From: Candidatus Methanomassiliicoccus intestinalis Issoire-Mx1
Lineage (GTDB): Archaea; Thermoplasmatota; Thermoplasmata; Methanomassiliicoccales; Methanomassiliicoccaceae
Length of the DNA: 64,000 nucleotides
Reading direction: 5' to 3'
Assembly: GCF_000404225.1 (NCBI RefSeq)
Contig: NC_021353.1
Location: 744,001 to 808,000, forward strand
The notes below the pieces were generated by a model. The model saw nothing but the letters and a program-made list of their open reading frames with translations, was not told where the DNA came from and did no database searches. The position numbers and the translations under genes are program-made. Of this stretch, positions 44,099-53,217 are shown in pieces. Every line of letters begins with the position of its first letter. Positions within the stretch are counted from its first letter, which is position 1.

Positions 44099-45343
44099 AT
44101 GGGACGCCACTTATTTACTTCAGAGTCTGTAACAGAAGGACATCCTGACAAATTGTGCGATCGAATATCCGATGCTATAGTTGATGCTTATCTGGCACAA
44201 GACCCTGATGCACATATGGCCATTGAAACTATGACAACTACTGGAATGATCATGGTCGTAGGTGAGGTCAAAGCAGATCCGAAAAAGATACCAGCATTAA
44301 ATATCGACAAACTGGTAAGAGAAACTGTAAAAGACATAGGCTATTCCTCATCTGAAATTGGTTTCGATCATGAGGGTTGCGCAGTTTTAGTTTCACTACA
44401 CGATCAATCAGTTGATATTGACTTGGGCGTAAGCGGAGGAAGTGTAAGCAAGAAGCTTACCGGCGCCGGTGACCAGGGACTTATGTTTGGATATGCTACA
44501 AACGAAACACCAGAATTAATGCCGCTTCCAATTAGCATGGCTCAGAAACTTGCAATGCAGCTGGCAAAAGTCAGGAAAGATGGTACTCTGCCATGGCTCA
44601 GGCCTGATGGAAAAACACAGGTGACTGTAGAATATGAAGATGGAGTACCAAAGAGAATTGATACTATTGTAGTATCAACTCAGCACGCCCCTGAAATAAA
44701 TGGAAAAAAGAAAGATGCCGATGTCCAGAAGATCATCCACAAAGCAATTATGGAAAAGGTAATAATGCCTGTCTGCGGAGATTGGGTTGATAAAAAGACA
44801 ATCTACCACATAAACCCAACCGGGAGATTTGTTATCGGCGGACCATGCGGAGATTCAGGTCTTACTGGCAGAAAGATCATTGTTGATACATACGGTGGAA
44901 TGGGAAGACACGGCGGAGGAGCTTTCTCTGGAAAAGACCCGACAAAAGTGGACCGCTCTGCAGCATATATGTGCAGATATATTGCAAAAAATATTGTTGC
45001 AGCAGGATTAGCCAACAAGGTAGAAGTGCAGCTTGCATATGCAATTGGAGTTGCAGAACCAGTATCCGTAATGGTTGATACAGCAGGAACTGGTGTTGTC
45101 TCAGATGATAAGATTGCTGATGCTGTGAAAGAGACTTTTGATCTTACTCCTGATGGCATAATCAACACACTCAAACTGAAGCGTCCTATCTATCAGAAGA
45201 CTTCAGCATATGGTCACTTTGGAAGAAATGATCCTGCATTTACTTGGGAGAAAACTGACAGGGTAAAAGATCTTAAAAAGGCCTGCGGTGTCACCAAAAC
45301 AAAGCCTAAAAACCCTAAAGACAGCACAGTAATGTCTGTCTGA
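44099..45343 (+). CDS. metK: S-adenosylmethionine synthetase, bacterial type
   Basis: This 414-residue enzyme makes SAM from methionine and ATP. It is the bacterial/eukaryotic form, not the divergent archaeal one: FTSESVTEGHPDKLCDRISD at the N-terminus, the loop HDQSVDI, GAGDQGLMFGYA near residue 122, and GGGAFSGKDPTKVDRSAAY near residue 280. Lateral origin is likely. Methanogens need much SAM for radical enzymes and methylation. It diverges from an HTH-CBS gene. Confidence 0.96.
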   Translation: MGRHLFTSESVTEGHPDKLCDRISDAIVDAYLAQDPDAHMAIETMTTTGMIMVVGEVKADPKKIPALNIDKLVRETVKDIGYSSSEIGFDHEGCAVLVSLHDQSVDIDLGVSGGSVSKKLTGAGDQGLMFGYATNETPELMPLPISMAQKLAMQLAKVRKDGTLPWLRPDGKTQVTVEYEDGVPKRIDTIVVSTQHAPEINGKKKDADVQKIIHKAIMEKVIMPVCGDWVDKKTIYHINPTGRFVIGGPCGDSGLTGRKIIVDTYGGMGRHGGGAFSGKDPTKVDRSAAYMCRYIAKNIVAAGLANKVEVQLAYAIGVAEPVSVMVDTAGTGVVSDDKIADAVKETFDLTPDGIINTLKLKRPIYQKTSAYGHFGRNDPAFTWEKTDRVKDLKKACGVTKTKPKNPKDSTVMSV

Positions 45344-45578
45344 TCTAAACCTTTTTTATATTTTTTATGAAGTCATTTCAATACTATCTAGTTATTCATC
45401 TTTGATTTTGATGCAGGTAACTCTCATAACCTGAATCAGGTGATTCTTCAGTAAACGCTGATTCATCTAAAATATCTGGCTAGGTCCATGGATGATTTTT
45501 TTTAACGATATTCTCCTCATTACAAGTTACATATCATCCAATCTGAAAATATAAAAAAATAAGATAATATTAAAGTGT

Positions 45579-47366
45579 TTAAGCTGAGGGAGCAGAGACT
45601 GTAGAGTAATAGTACTCTCCCCTCTCTTTTTGTTCCCTATCTAATCTTGATCCTGGTTTGTTGATTCTGGGACGATCTGTGTCATTGTCCCTTCTAAACG
45701 TTACATCTACCTTAGCTAGGAACTTATTCATGCCGTCTCTCATATCATACGGTCCGGTGGCTCTTCCTTCACTGCCTGGTTTTCCTTCAAAAACCATCAT
45801 TGTATCTGATACCATGTCCAGGAAGTAAATATCATGGTCAATGATCATAGCGCTGCGGCCTCTTTTTTCCATAACTCTCCTGATGGTTTTAGCAGCTTCC
45901 ATTCTCTGGTTTGAATCTAGATATGCTGACGGTTCATCAATGAGGTATATTTCGGCTTCCCTCGAAAGACAGAGTGCAATAGCAACTCTCTGCAGTTCTC
46001 CTCCTGACAGTGTTTTAACATTTTTTTCGTACAATCTTTTTAAACTCAGGGGATGAGCTATTTCACTCTCAAAGAAACCTGATTCGAAGAATTCAGAGTT
46101 TGCAGTCATAAACAATTCTCTCACTGTGCCGTCAAAATCTGGAGCAATGTACTGCGGTTTGTATGAAACTTTCACTTGACTGTCTAACTCTCCCAATGTT
46201 GGTTTTTGCACTCCGGCTAGCATCTTTACGAATGTAGTCTTACCAATCGCATTAGGTCCGACAACACCTACAGATTCGCCGATCATTATGGACCCCGGGT
46301 CAACTGTAAGTTTAAACTCTTTATAATCACACTCTAAAGCTCCATATTCAAGGAGTTTCGCAGTCATCTGACTATCCCTTGGAGGATGACTTTCAAATCT
46401 TATCTGGGTGTCTCTGAATCTTATGTTTTCTTCTCTCATGTACCCATCCAGATATGTGTTGATTGCCGTTCTTACCTGCCTTGGCTGTGCAAATACACCG
46501 TAAGCACCTTCTGAACCGTATACTAAATATGCGCTGTCTGCCAAGAAATCTAGAATTGCTAAATCATGTTCAATTACAATTACTTGTTTTGTTTCTGAAA
46601 GATCCTGAATAATCCTTGCAACTTTGATTCTTTGATATATATCGAGGTATGACGAAGGTTCATCGAAAAAATATGTATCTGCTTCTTTCATGATGGACGC
46701 TGCAATAGCAACTCTCTGCAGTTCTCCTCCAGACAATTTATCCAGTGGTCTATTTATCACTTCATTCAGCTCAAGAAGATCTGCAGCTTCATCTACTGTC
46801 ATTCTCTCTGCAACTTTGCTCAGGAGGTCTTTGACGACTCCTTTGCTGACCAGCGGAAGTTTATCTACATACTGCGGTTTGAGAGCGGTTTTAACTTTCC
46901 CCGCATACACTTTTGTAAGATAATCGCCTAATTCTGTTCCTGAGAGCCTGGAAAGTACTTCTTCTCTGTTTGGTGGGTTATCATAGTTCCCAAAATTTGG
47001 TGTTTCTTCACCTGACAGGAGTTTTATGGATGTGGTCTTTCCAATACCATTAGGCCCTAATATACCAGTGACTGCCCCTTTCTTAGGCACTGGCAGTCTA
47101 TATATCCTGAAACCGTTCAAGCCATACTGATGCATAAGCTCTGTATTAAGCTCCTCTGGAAGACCTATTATCTTGATTGCTTCAAAAGGACATTTGTTTA
47201 TGCATATCCCGCAGCCAGCACATAGTTCTTCTGAGATAGCAGGCTTTCCGCTGTCTCCCATTGTAATTGCTTCAACCCCTGTTCTTACCTTAGGGCAATA
47301 CTTGATGCATTCTGTGTTGCATTTCTTTGGCTGACAATGGTCTCTCAGGAGTACGGCTATACGCAT
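45579..47366 (-). CDS. ABCE1/Rli1 ribosome-recycling ATPase
   Basis: This 595-residue protein splits ribosomes after termination. The N-terminus has eight Fe-S cysteines in two groups (CNTECIKYCP, CAGCGICINKCP). Two ABC domains follow with Walker A motifs GPNGIGKTTSIK and GPNAIGKTTFVK and two LSGGELQ signatures. The length is standard. It lies downstream of metG and a PHP gene on the same strand. Confidence 0.97.
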   Translation of the reverse strand: MRIAVLLRDHCQPKKCNTECIKYCPKVRTGVEAITMGDSGKPAISEELCAGCGICINKCPFEAIKIIGLPEELNTELMHQYGLNGFRIYRLPVPKKGAVTGILGPNGIGKTTSIKLLSGEETPNFGNYDNPPNREEVLSRLSGTELGDYLTKVYAGKVKTALKPQYVDKLPLVSKGVVKDLLSKVAERMTVDEAADLLELNEVINRPLDKLSGGELQRVAIAASIMKEADTYFFDEPSSYLDIYQRIKVARIIQDLSETKQVIVIEHDLAILDFLADSAYLVYGSEGAYGVFAQPRQVRTAINTYLDGYMREENIRFRDTQIRFESHPPRDSQMTAKLLEYGALECDYKEFKLTVDPGSIMIGESVGVVGPNAIGKTTFVKMLAGVQKPTLGELDSQVKVSYKPQYIAPDFDGTVRELFMTANSEFFESGFFESEIAHPLSLKRLYEKNVKTLSGGELQRVAIALCLSREAEIYLIDEPSAYLDSNQRMEAAKTIRRVMEKRGRSAMIIDHDIYFLDMVSDTMMVFEGKPGSEGRATGPYDMRDGMNKFLAKVDVTFRRDNDTDRPRINKPGSRLDREQKERGEYYYSTVSAPSA

Positions 47367-47412
47367 AAAAGTCGCAATGATTAATCACTACTAAAAACAT
47401 GACGCTTATTCA

Positions 47413-48069
47413 TCACATTTTTTTGAATCCACGGCGCATCCAACGCAGAATATTCAGTCCCACATACTTCAGCGATGACAGTTTAGTGCGGTGGTCTCCG
47501 CCCGTTTGTGTCTGTTTATTCAATATAGCTGCGATAACGTCTTTTTCATTTTTACATTCATCAGGGATGACTGTAAAGGTTCTTCCTACGGAAGGCGATG
47601 TGTGTGCATCCGATCCTCCGACTATTGGCAAGTTAAGTTTTTTTGCAAGCTTAAGAGCTCTGTAATTGCTGCTTTTCAGAGATCGTCCATTGATGCTCTC
47701 AACGGCATCGAACCCCATGCCATCAACGTTTTCTCCCCCTATGCCTGACCACCATCTGTATGGGTGAGCCGCTACGGCAATACCACCTGCTTCATGTATC
47801 ATATCTACCGTATCTTTTATCGGTAGATTTCTGGGGATCAGCTTATCCACTCCGTATGCTAAAATGTGCCCTTCAGATGTGGTAACTTCGATGCCTTTAA
47901 TAATGATTATATCAGAGACATCACCGACATCTTCCCAGGCGCCTATTTCATTGTGGTCTGTAAGTGCTACAGCACCAATATTTTTCACTCTGCATTCATT
48001 TAGAATTTCTGCGACGGTTTGTTTCCCATCATTAGAATGCACGGAGTGGACGTGCAGATCTGCATTCAT
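47413..48069 (-). CDS. PHP-domain phosphoesterase
   Basis: This 218-residue protein has DLHVHSVHSNDGK at the N-terminus, ALTDHNEIG, AAHPYRW and GGSDAHTS, the metal ligands of the PHP fold. It is smaller than the PHP protein at 42504 and lacks its C-terminal extension. Its start overlaps the metG stop by four bases, so the two are translated together. Confidence 0.9.
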   Translation of the reverse strand: MNADLHVHSVHSNDGKQTVAEILNECRVKNIGAVALTDHNEIGAWEDVGDVSDIIIIKGIEVTTSEGHILAYGVDKLIPRNLPIKDTVDMIHEAGGIAVAAHPYRWWSGIGGENVDGMGFDAVESINGRSLKSSNYRALKLAKKLNLPIVGGSDAHTSPSVGRTFTVIPDECKNEKDVIAAILNKQTQTGGDHRTKLSSLKYVGLNILRWMRRGFKKM

Positions 48070-50276
48070 CTGATATTCGCTCCATTCGGCATCTCGCTGC
48101 CGACCGAGACTGCTCTCCCAGATTCAGTTCTCAGTATGAGTCCCTCATCGGAATCTTCTGATGGAAGGAATACTGCCACTTTGCCACAGTCTCCTTCTCT
48201 AACATCAGCGCTTATTTCTCGTCCAATATCAACTTTATTTCCCTGAATGCTTCCTATGCGCAGTGTGAGTTTTTGGAAATCTTTGAACTCTATGCGCTTT
48301 TCATTTTGAGGCAGTCCGCTGTTGACAGCTTCTCCAGGTTCAGATTCTTCAGGTGCAGAGAGTAGCATGACTAATTCTTCTCCGGCATCGGCAGCTAGAA
48401 GCATTCCCTGTGATTCACATCCTCTCAGCTTAGCAGGCTTCAAGTTCGAGACTACAACTACCCTGCGGTTCAGCATTTCTTCTTTTGAATAGTACTTTTT
48501 AAGACCGGCAACGACCTGAATCTCGTGTCCTATATCAACTTGCAGCAGAAACAGTGAATCTGCATTAGGATGATCATCTACGCTTACTATTTTCCCTACT
48601 TTCAGATTCAGTGAACTGAATCCGCCGAATTTGTTAGTTTCTTCTTCAATAGGTTCCATCTTTGTGAATAATGGCGCAGGGCTTCTTAATTTTTGATGCT
48701 CTGCAGGAGGAATGTTTAGTGATTTCCACCCTTCATCGTATATGGTGTTGTCATATCCCAACAAATTCCATGCACCTTTCGATGAACGCGGCAGGAATGG
48801 ATTGCTTAGTATTGCAAGGGCCTTTACTAGCCTAAGGTTTAAGTTAAGCGCTGAACCACACTCCTCTTTATCTTTCTTAATGAGTGCCCACGGTGCGCAT
48901 GCATCAAAGTAACGGTTTCCAAACTGAGCCAATTCCATTACAGCTTTCAATGCCCGCTTAAACTCGCATTTATCTAGGTTTTCTTCTACTTCTTTAGCAG
49001 CTGCAGAAATAGCAGCAGATATCTTCTCTTCTTCCTCTGCACTTCCTTTATATTCTGGAATTTCTCCAAAGTGTTTGTGTGTAAAGCTCAATGAGCGGTG
49101 GTAGAAGTTTCCAAGTGTAGCTACAAGCTCGTTGTTGTTTTTGGTTACAAATTCGCTCCATGAAAAGTCAGCGTCTTTGTTTTCAGGCATGTTTATTGAA
49201 GCATAGTAACGTATTGAATCTGAATCGTACTTTTCCAGCATTGATGGAATATCAATTGACATCCCTCTGCTTTTGGACATCTTGTCTCCTTTGAATGTAA
49301 GAAACTCATTTGCCGGGACATCATATGGCATATTGAGTCCTCCATATGCCATCAGGATTGCCGGCCATATGATCGTATGAAATGGAATATTGTCTTTCCC
49401 TAAAAAGTAATAACTTTTCACTTCTGGATCTGTCCAGTAATCTTTCCATGCATCAGGGTTTCCGCTTTTCTTGGCCCACTCTATTGATGCTGATAAATAT
49501 CCGATAACGGCTTCGAACCAGACATATATGCTTTTTCCTTCCCAGTTTTCAAGAGGAACCGGTATTCCCCAGGACATGTCTCTTGTGATTGCTCTGTCGT
49601 GTAGTCCCTCATCAAGCCAGTTTTTAGTAAATAACTGTACTGAATTTTTCCAGTCCTGTTTGTTCTCCAGCCAGTCAGTCAAAGGTTTTTGAAACTCTGA
49701 TAACTTAAGAAAGAAATGTTCTGTTTCTTTCATTTCTGGAGTTGTAGAGCAGTGTACACATTTTGCATCGTTCAATCCTCCGCTTTCAAATGTATTGCCG
49801 CACTTTTCGCATTGATCTCCTCTTGCTTTTTCATTTCCACATATTGGGCAGACGCCTTCTACATACCTGTCCGGGAGAAACTTCATGCAGTGTGGGCAAT
49901 AGTACTGCGGGGTGCTTTTTTTGATTAGGTAACCCTTATCCAGCAAGCTTAAGAAAATCTCACTGACAATTTTTGCATGATTTTCCGTGTGAGTTTTTGT
50001 GAACAGTGAAAATTCAATACCCATTCCTTCTATGGCTTTTTTGTTGATTTCATGGTAACGCTCGGCGATTTCTTTTGGTGTAACCCCTTCCCTGTCTGCT
50101 TTGACAGTTATTGGTGTACCATGTTGATCTGATCCAGATACCATCAAAACTTCATTGCCTTTCAGACGGTTATATCTAGAAAATATGTCTGGAGAAAGCA
50201 GAGATCCTGCTATGTGTCCAAGATGAATGGGTGAATTTGCGTATGGCCACGCTGCGCATATGAGTACCTTGCTCAT
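48066..50276 (-). CDS. metG: Methionyl-tRNA synthetase with C-terminal tRNA-binding domain
   Basis: This 736-residue class I enzyme has the HLGH motif near residue 18, a zinc domain with four CxxC pairs (CPHC, CPICG, CEKCG, CVHC) and KMSKS (GDKMSKSRG). A complete EMAPII-type tRNA-binding domain (LKVGKIVSVDDHPNADSLF) begins near residue 560. After it is a further domain of about 80 residues (LTLRIGSIQGNKVDIG) that resembles a degenerate second copy. It is the first gene of a metG-PHP-ABCE1 run. Confidence 0.96.
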   Translation of the reverse strand: MSKVLICAAWPYANSPIHLGHIAGSLLSPDIFSRYNRLKGNEVLMVSGSDQHGTPITVKADREGVTPKEIAERYHEINKKAIEGMGIEFSLFTKTHTENHAKIVSEIFLSLLDKGYLIKKSTPQYYCPHCMKFLPDRYVEGVCPICGNEKARGDQCEKCGNTFESGGLNDAKCVHCSTTPEMKETEHFFLKLSEFQKPLTDWLENKQDWKNSVQLFTKNWLDEGLHDRAITRDMSWGIPVPLENWEGKSIYVWFEAVIGYLSASIEWAKKSGNPDAWKDYWTDPEVKSYYFLGKDNIPFHTIIWPAILMAYGGLNMPYDVPANEFLTFKGDKMSKSRGMSIDIPSMLEKYDSDSIRYYASINMPENKDADFSWSEFVTKNNNELVATLGNFYHRSLSFTHKHFGEIPEYKGSAEEEEKISAAISAAAKEVEENLDKCEFKRALKAVMELAQFGNRYFDACAPWALIKKDKEECGSALNLNLRLVKALAILSNPFLPRSSKGAWNLLGYDNTIYDEGWKSLNIPPAEHQKLRSPAPLFTKMEPIEEETNKFGGFSSLNLKVGKIVSVDDHPNADSLFLLQVDIGHEIQVVAGLKKYYSKEEMLNRRVVVVSNLKPAKLRGCESQGMLLAADAGEELVMLLSAPEESEPGEAVNSGLPQNEKRIEFKDFQKLTLRIGSIQGNKVDIGREISADVREGDCGKVAVFLPSEDSDEGLILRTESGRAVSVGSEMPNGANIR

Positions 50277-50386
50277 TTAAATCAAATCGCCATGTCTTCG
50301 TTGGATATAAAAGATATCTGAAATAATCTGTGTTTTTCTTGCCTGCAGGGAATGATTAATATACAATCCACATAATGTGAGCTTTG

Positions 50387-51142
50387 ATGCTTGAGGGTAA
50401 AAAATACTGCAAGTATATGCCAATGAGGGCGCTTGCCGCCATCTTCACTGTGATAATACTTGCAGCTTCAATACTGGCTCCGTTTACATATATTGTCAAC
50501 GGCAACCATTTTGTTCTCCGTTTTGACGTAGAAGATATTGAAAAAGAATATGAAGTTAGCTACGGAGGCCAGGTTTACACAATAGAAGTTACAATACCTG
50601 GAGATTTGTATTACTCTTATGCGGATAAATCCAGACTCAGGGCTAGCAACGGCTGGATGGATTATGCAGCATATGTCGTTGTTGATGATGTAGTGCAAGA
50701 TATTGCAGATAAGCTGAAAATAATCGCAGAGACAATAGACAAAGATTCGGATTATGTACTCGCATCTTTGATACTTGATTTTGTACATCAGACGACTTAT
50801 AAAAGGGACGATACGATCAACGGAATTGAAATAGAATACCCCAAGACTCCTGTTGAAACTCTTGTAGAGAGAGGAGACTGTGAAGATCTTTCAGCTCTTT
50901 ATACTTCAATAGCACTTGCGGCAGGGCTGGACTCTATAATGTTCATGTTCCCGGATAACCCTGGACACATGGCTGCAGGTGTACATCTTGAAGATAATAG
51001 AGGTCTTAAACCGTTTTACACATATGATGGTGTAGACTATTACTTCTGTGAAACGACATCTTCAGCAAAGCATCTAGGTGAAAGTACATATTGGAATAGG
51101 ATAAGCGGCATGGAAGTCATATCAGACTTCCCTAATGCTTAA
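50387..51142 (+). CDS. Transglutaminase-like secreted or membrane-anchored protein
   Basis: From the ATG at 50387, leaderless behind TTAATATACAA, the protein has 251 residues. Residues about 14-38 form a hydrophobic N-terminal anchor or signal peptide. The transglutaminase-like core has RGDCEDLSALYTSIALAAG (catalytic Cys) and PGHMAAGVHLED (His), with an Asp in YDGVDYYFCETT. Such proteins act as proteases or cross-linking enzymes outside the cell. It converges with the roadblock gene and overlaps its end. Confidence 0.8.
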   Translation: MLEGKKYCKYMPMRALAAIFTVIILAASILAPFTYIVNGNHFVLRFDVEDIEKEYEVSYGGQVYTIEVTIPGDLYYSYADKSRLRASNGWMDYAAYVVVDDVVQDIADKLKIIAETIDKDSDYVLASLILDFVHQTTYKRDDTINGIEIEYPKTPVETLVERGDCEDLSALYTSIALAAGLDSIMFMFPDNPGHMAAGVHLEDNRGLKPFYTYDGVDYYFCETTSSAKHLGESTYWNRISGMEVISDFPNA

Positions 51143-51485
51143 TACTATTTCCTTTCCACACCCTAGTCGTTTCAATGATCTTATCTATGTCTGCTTCAGG
51201 AGTGCCTATCACTGCCATTAGACATTGAGAATCCAGTCCAAATATCATCAGCAATGAACTGTCAAATCCAACAGAGACTTTTAAAAGACTGTCATTCAAC
51301 TCTATAGCGGATCTTTCAGCGGCACCTAGAATGATTGCAGACATCGCAGAGAAAGTATCTCTTCTTGTATCAGGTGGAATAGTTCCTTCGAGATATTCTC
51401 CACCTCTTGTAATCAGAGATGCACTGATAACACCATCAATACTTGCAATATCATCTATGCTCATCAACTGAGTTGATTTCATCAT
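51132..51485 (-). CDS. Roadblock/LC7-domain protein
   Basis: This 117-residue protein matches the Roadblock/LC7 fold: DGVISASLITRGGEYLEG, the central helix FSAMSAIILGAAERSA, and LLMIFGLDSQCLMAV. In archaea these small proteins often partner with small GTPases. It ends in TAG and overlaps the end of the transglutaminase gene by 11 bases. Confidence 0.8.
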   Translation of the reverse strand: MMKSTQLMSIDDIASIDGVISASLITRGGEYLEGTIPPDTRRDTFSAMSAIILGAAERSAIELNDSLLKVSVGFDSSLLMIFGLDSQCLMAVIGTPEADIDKIIETTRVWKGNSIKH

Positions 51486-51910
51486 GTAGTATCTTGTTAA
51501 TTAGCCTACTCCATTGTATAAATACCATTACTGTTGGATGCTCAACTCTAGCCAGTTGATTTATTGCTCCAATTATGATTTTGTCAGACAATTTGGTTTA
51601 CTTAATCAAGAGCAATCTTCTACTTGTTCCAGTGGAAATGAAGGGGTCTTTGATAAATTGTCCGACAATATGCGGACAGCTCAATTTTGTTGTATAAATC
51701 TATTCAATGTGATAATACTGTATAGATGATAAAATTTCTCTTAAATTTTTTGAATATTGTGATACATCCAGTATCTTAATTAAAATATCTTCATTTATTA
51801 ATTGTATCATATTTTTAGTTTTTTAAATATTCTTTTATAAATTAAATTCGGCAGACGATTTAGCAACATTTATATGCACGTTATCACCATTACGCCCTGA
51901 GGGATGCACA
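51486..51910. other. Long intergenic region before ftsZ with repeated palindromes
   Basis: This 425-base A/T-rich gap has no convincing gene. A frame of about 63 codons at 51538-51729 is open but lacks coding signs. The palindrome TTGTCNGACAA occurs at 51581-51591 and 51658-51668; the second also pairs as TGTCCG/CGGACA (51659-51678). The ftsZ TATA (TTTATATG, 51869-51876) lies at the right end, with GAGGG (51899-51903) before the ATG. The left end carries the roadblock-gene promoter. Confidence 0.45.
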
Positions 51911-53149
51911 ATGCCAAATTCGTTAGTGAAAAATGCTTTAGGCAGCGATTATATGAAAACTATCTCAGAAGCTGACAATCCAATGAGTGCATTGGATTTT
52001 GAAAATATGTCAGATGATGATAGAGCGATTCATGAGATGATTAAACAACTCGAGGTCTGCATTAAGATCATTGGATGCGGCGGAGGCGGTTGTAATACAA
52101 TTAATCGTTGCGTAGATGCTGGAATAGATGGAGCTCAATTATGCGCCATTAACACTGATGCAAAGCATCTTCTCACAGTCCGAGCACCTAAAAAGATTCT
52201 TATCGGCAGGAATGTAACTCGTGGTATGGGAGCCGGAGCTCTGCCAGAAAATGGTGAAGCAGCTGCAAGAGAAAACGATGGTGACATACGTAATTTCCTG
52301 ACTGGTGCTCAGATTGCATTTGTAACTGCAGGTATGGGCGGCGGAACAGGAACAGGTTCTGCACATTATGTGGCAACAATTGCTAAAGAACAGCTTCGTG
52401 CTCTTACAATCGGTGTAGTTACTTTTCCATTCAAAGCAGAGGGAACTGTGCGTGCAGAAAACGCCCTCAGAGGTTTGGATAAACTTTCTCGAATCTGCGA
52501 TACAACCATTGTAATTCCTAACGATAAGCTTCTGGAATTAGTTCCTAAACTCCCTGTCGATGCAGCATTCAAAGTAGCAGATGAAGTTCTTATGCAGACA
52601 ATCAAAGGTCTGACTGAGATCATTACCAAGCCCGGTCTAGTTAATTTAGACTATGCAGATATTCAGACAGTCATGAGGGAAGGCGGTGTAGCCTTTGTTG
52701 GTATCGGTGAGGCAGATACAGAAGAAGAAGACCGCGTTTCAGTAGCTGTGCAGGAAGCATTAATGTCACCTCTTCTCGGAGAGATAAATCTGAAGGAAGC
52801 CAAGGGCGCTTTGATCAGAGTTGTCGGTGGTCCAGATATGACGATTAATGAAGCTCAGAGGGCTGCAGAGATCGTTACAGAGAGTGTCAGTGATCGTGCT
52901 AGAATCATCTGGGGTTGTTCAGTAGATCCAGAATTTGAGGGCACCATAAAAGTTCTGCTCATCGTAACCGGTGCATCTTCCAAGTATGTTTATGGCAGAA
53001 ACAATGGTGAATCCACAAAAGTCGGAGGATCTTTTGGAGATGAATATCGTCAATCAAGGAAACTCGGAGGAGACAATAACAGCAGGCAGCCTTCTCGTCC
53101 AAGCCAACCGTCCATGTATGACGATGATGGAATCGATATAATCCTTTGA
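51911..53149 (+). CDS. ftsZ: Cell division GTPase FtsZ
   Basis: This 412-residue tubulin homologue forms the division ring. The GTP-binding G-box GMGGGTGTGSA is near residue 143, with IKIIGCGGGGCNTINR at the start of the core. An N-terminal extension of about 50 residues precedes it. The polymerisation loop VNLDYADIQTVMREGG is intact. The C-terminus is a Ser/Pro/Gln-rich linker ending in YDDDGIDIIL, a possible anchor peptide. It is monocistronic. Confidence 0.97.
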   Translation: MPNSLVKNALGSDYMKTISEADNPMSALDFENMSDDDRAIHEMIKQLEVCIKIIGCGGGGCNTINRCVDAGIDGAQLCAINTDAKHLLTVRAPKKILIGRNVTRGMGAGALPENGEAAARENDGDIRNFLTGAQIAFVTAGMGGGTGTGSAHYVATIAKEQLRALTIGVVTFPFKAEGTVRAENALRGLDKLSRICDTTIVIPNDKLLELVPKLPVDAAFKVADEVLMQTIKGLTEIITKPGLVNLDYADIQTVMREGGVAFVGIGEADTEEEDRVSVAVQEALMSPLLGEINLKEAKGALIRVVGGPDMTINEAQRAAEIVTESVSDRARIIWGCSVDPEFEGTIKVLLIVTGASSKYVYGRNNGESTKVGGSFGDEYRQSRKLGGDNNSRQPSRPSQPSMYDDDGIDIIL

Positions 53150-53184
53150 GATTCCACATCAAATTTTTTTATAATGTTTGGCTA

Positions 53185-53207
53185 GATGCGGGCAACATGC
53201 CAGCATC
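53185..53207. terminator. Shared hairpin between ftsZ and the PAPS-reductase-like gene
   Basis: GATGC-G-GGCA and TGCC-A-GCATC pair with one mismatch over a 3-nt loop. A T run (53164-53170) lies on the ftsZ side. The two genes converge here. Confidence 0.5.
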
Positions 53208-53217
53208 CAGTCAGCAT

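Noticed and set aside
51581..51668. Inverted repeats as ends of a miniature transposable element
   Set aside because: Each copy is itself a palindrome, there is no target-site duplication, and the 88-bp unit does not recur in the window.
51514..51729. Open frame of about 71 codons in the gap before ftsZ
   Set aside because: It starts at TTG inside a TATA-like element that better serves the roadblock gene, has no ribosome site, and its product is low-complexity and Cys/Ser-rich without a recognisable domain.
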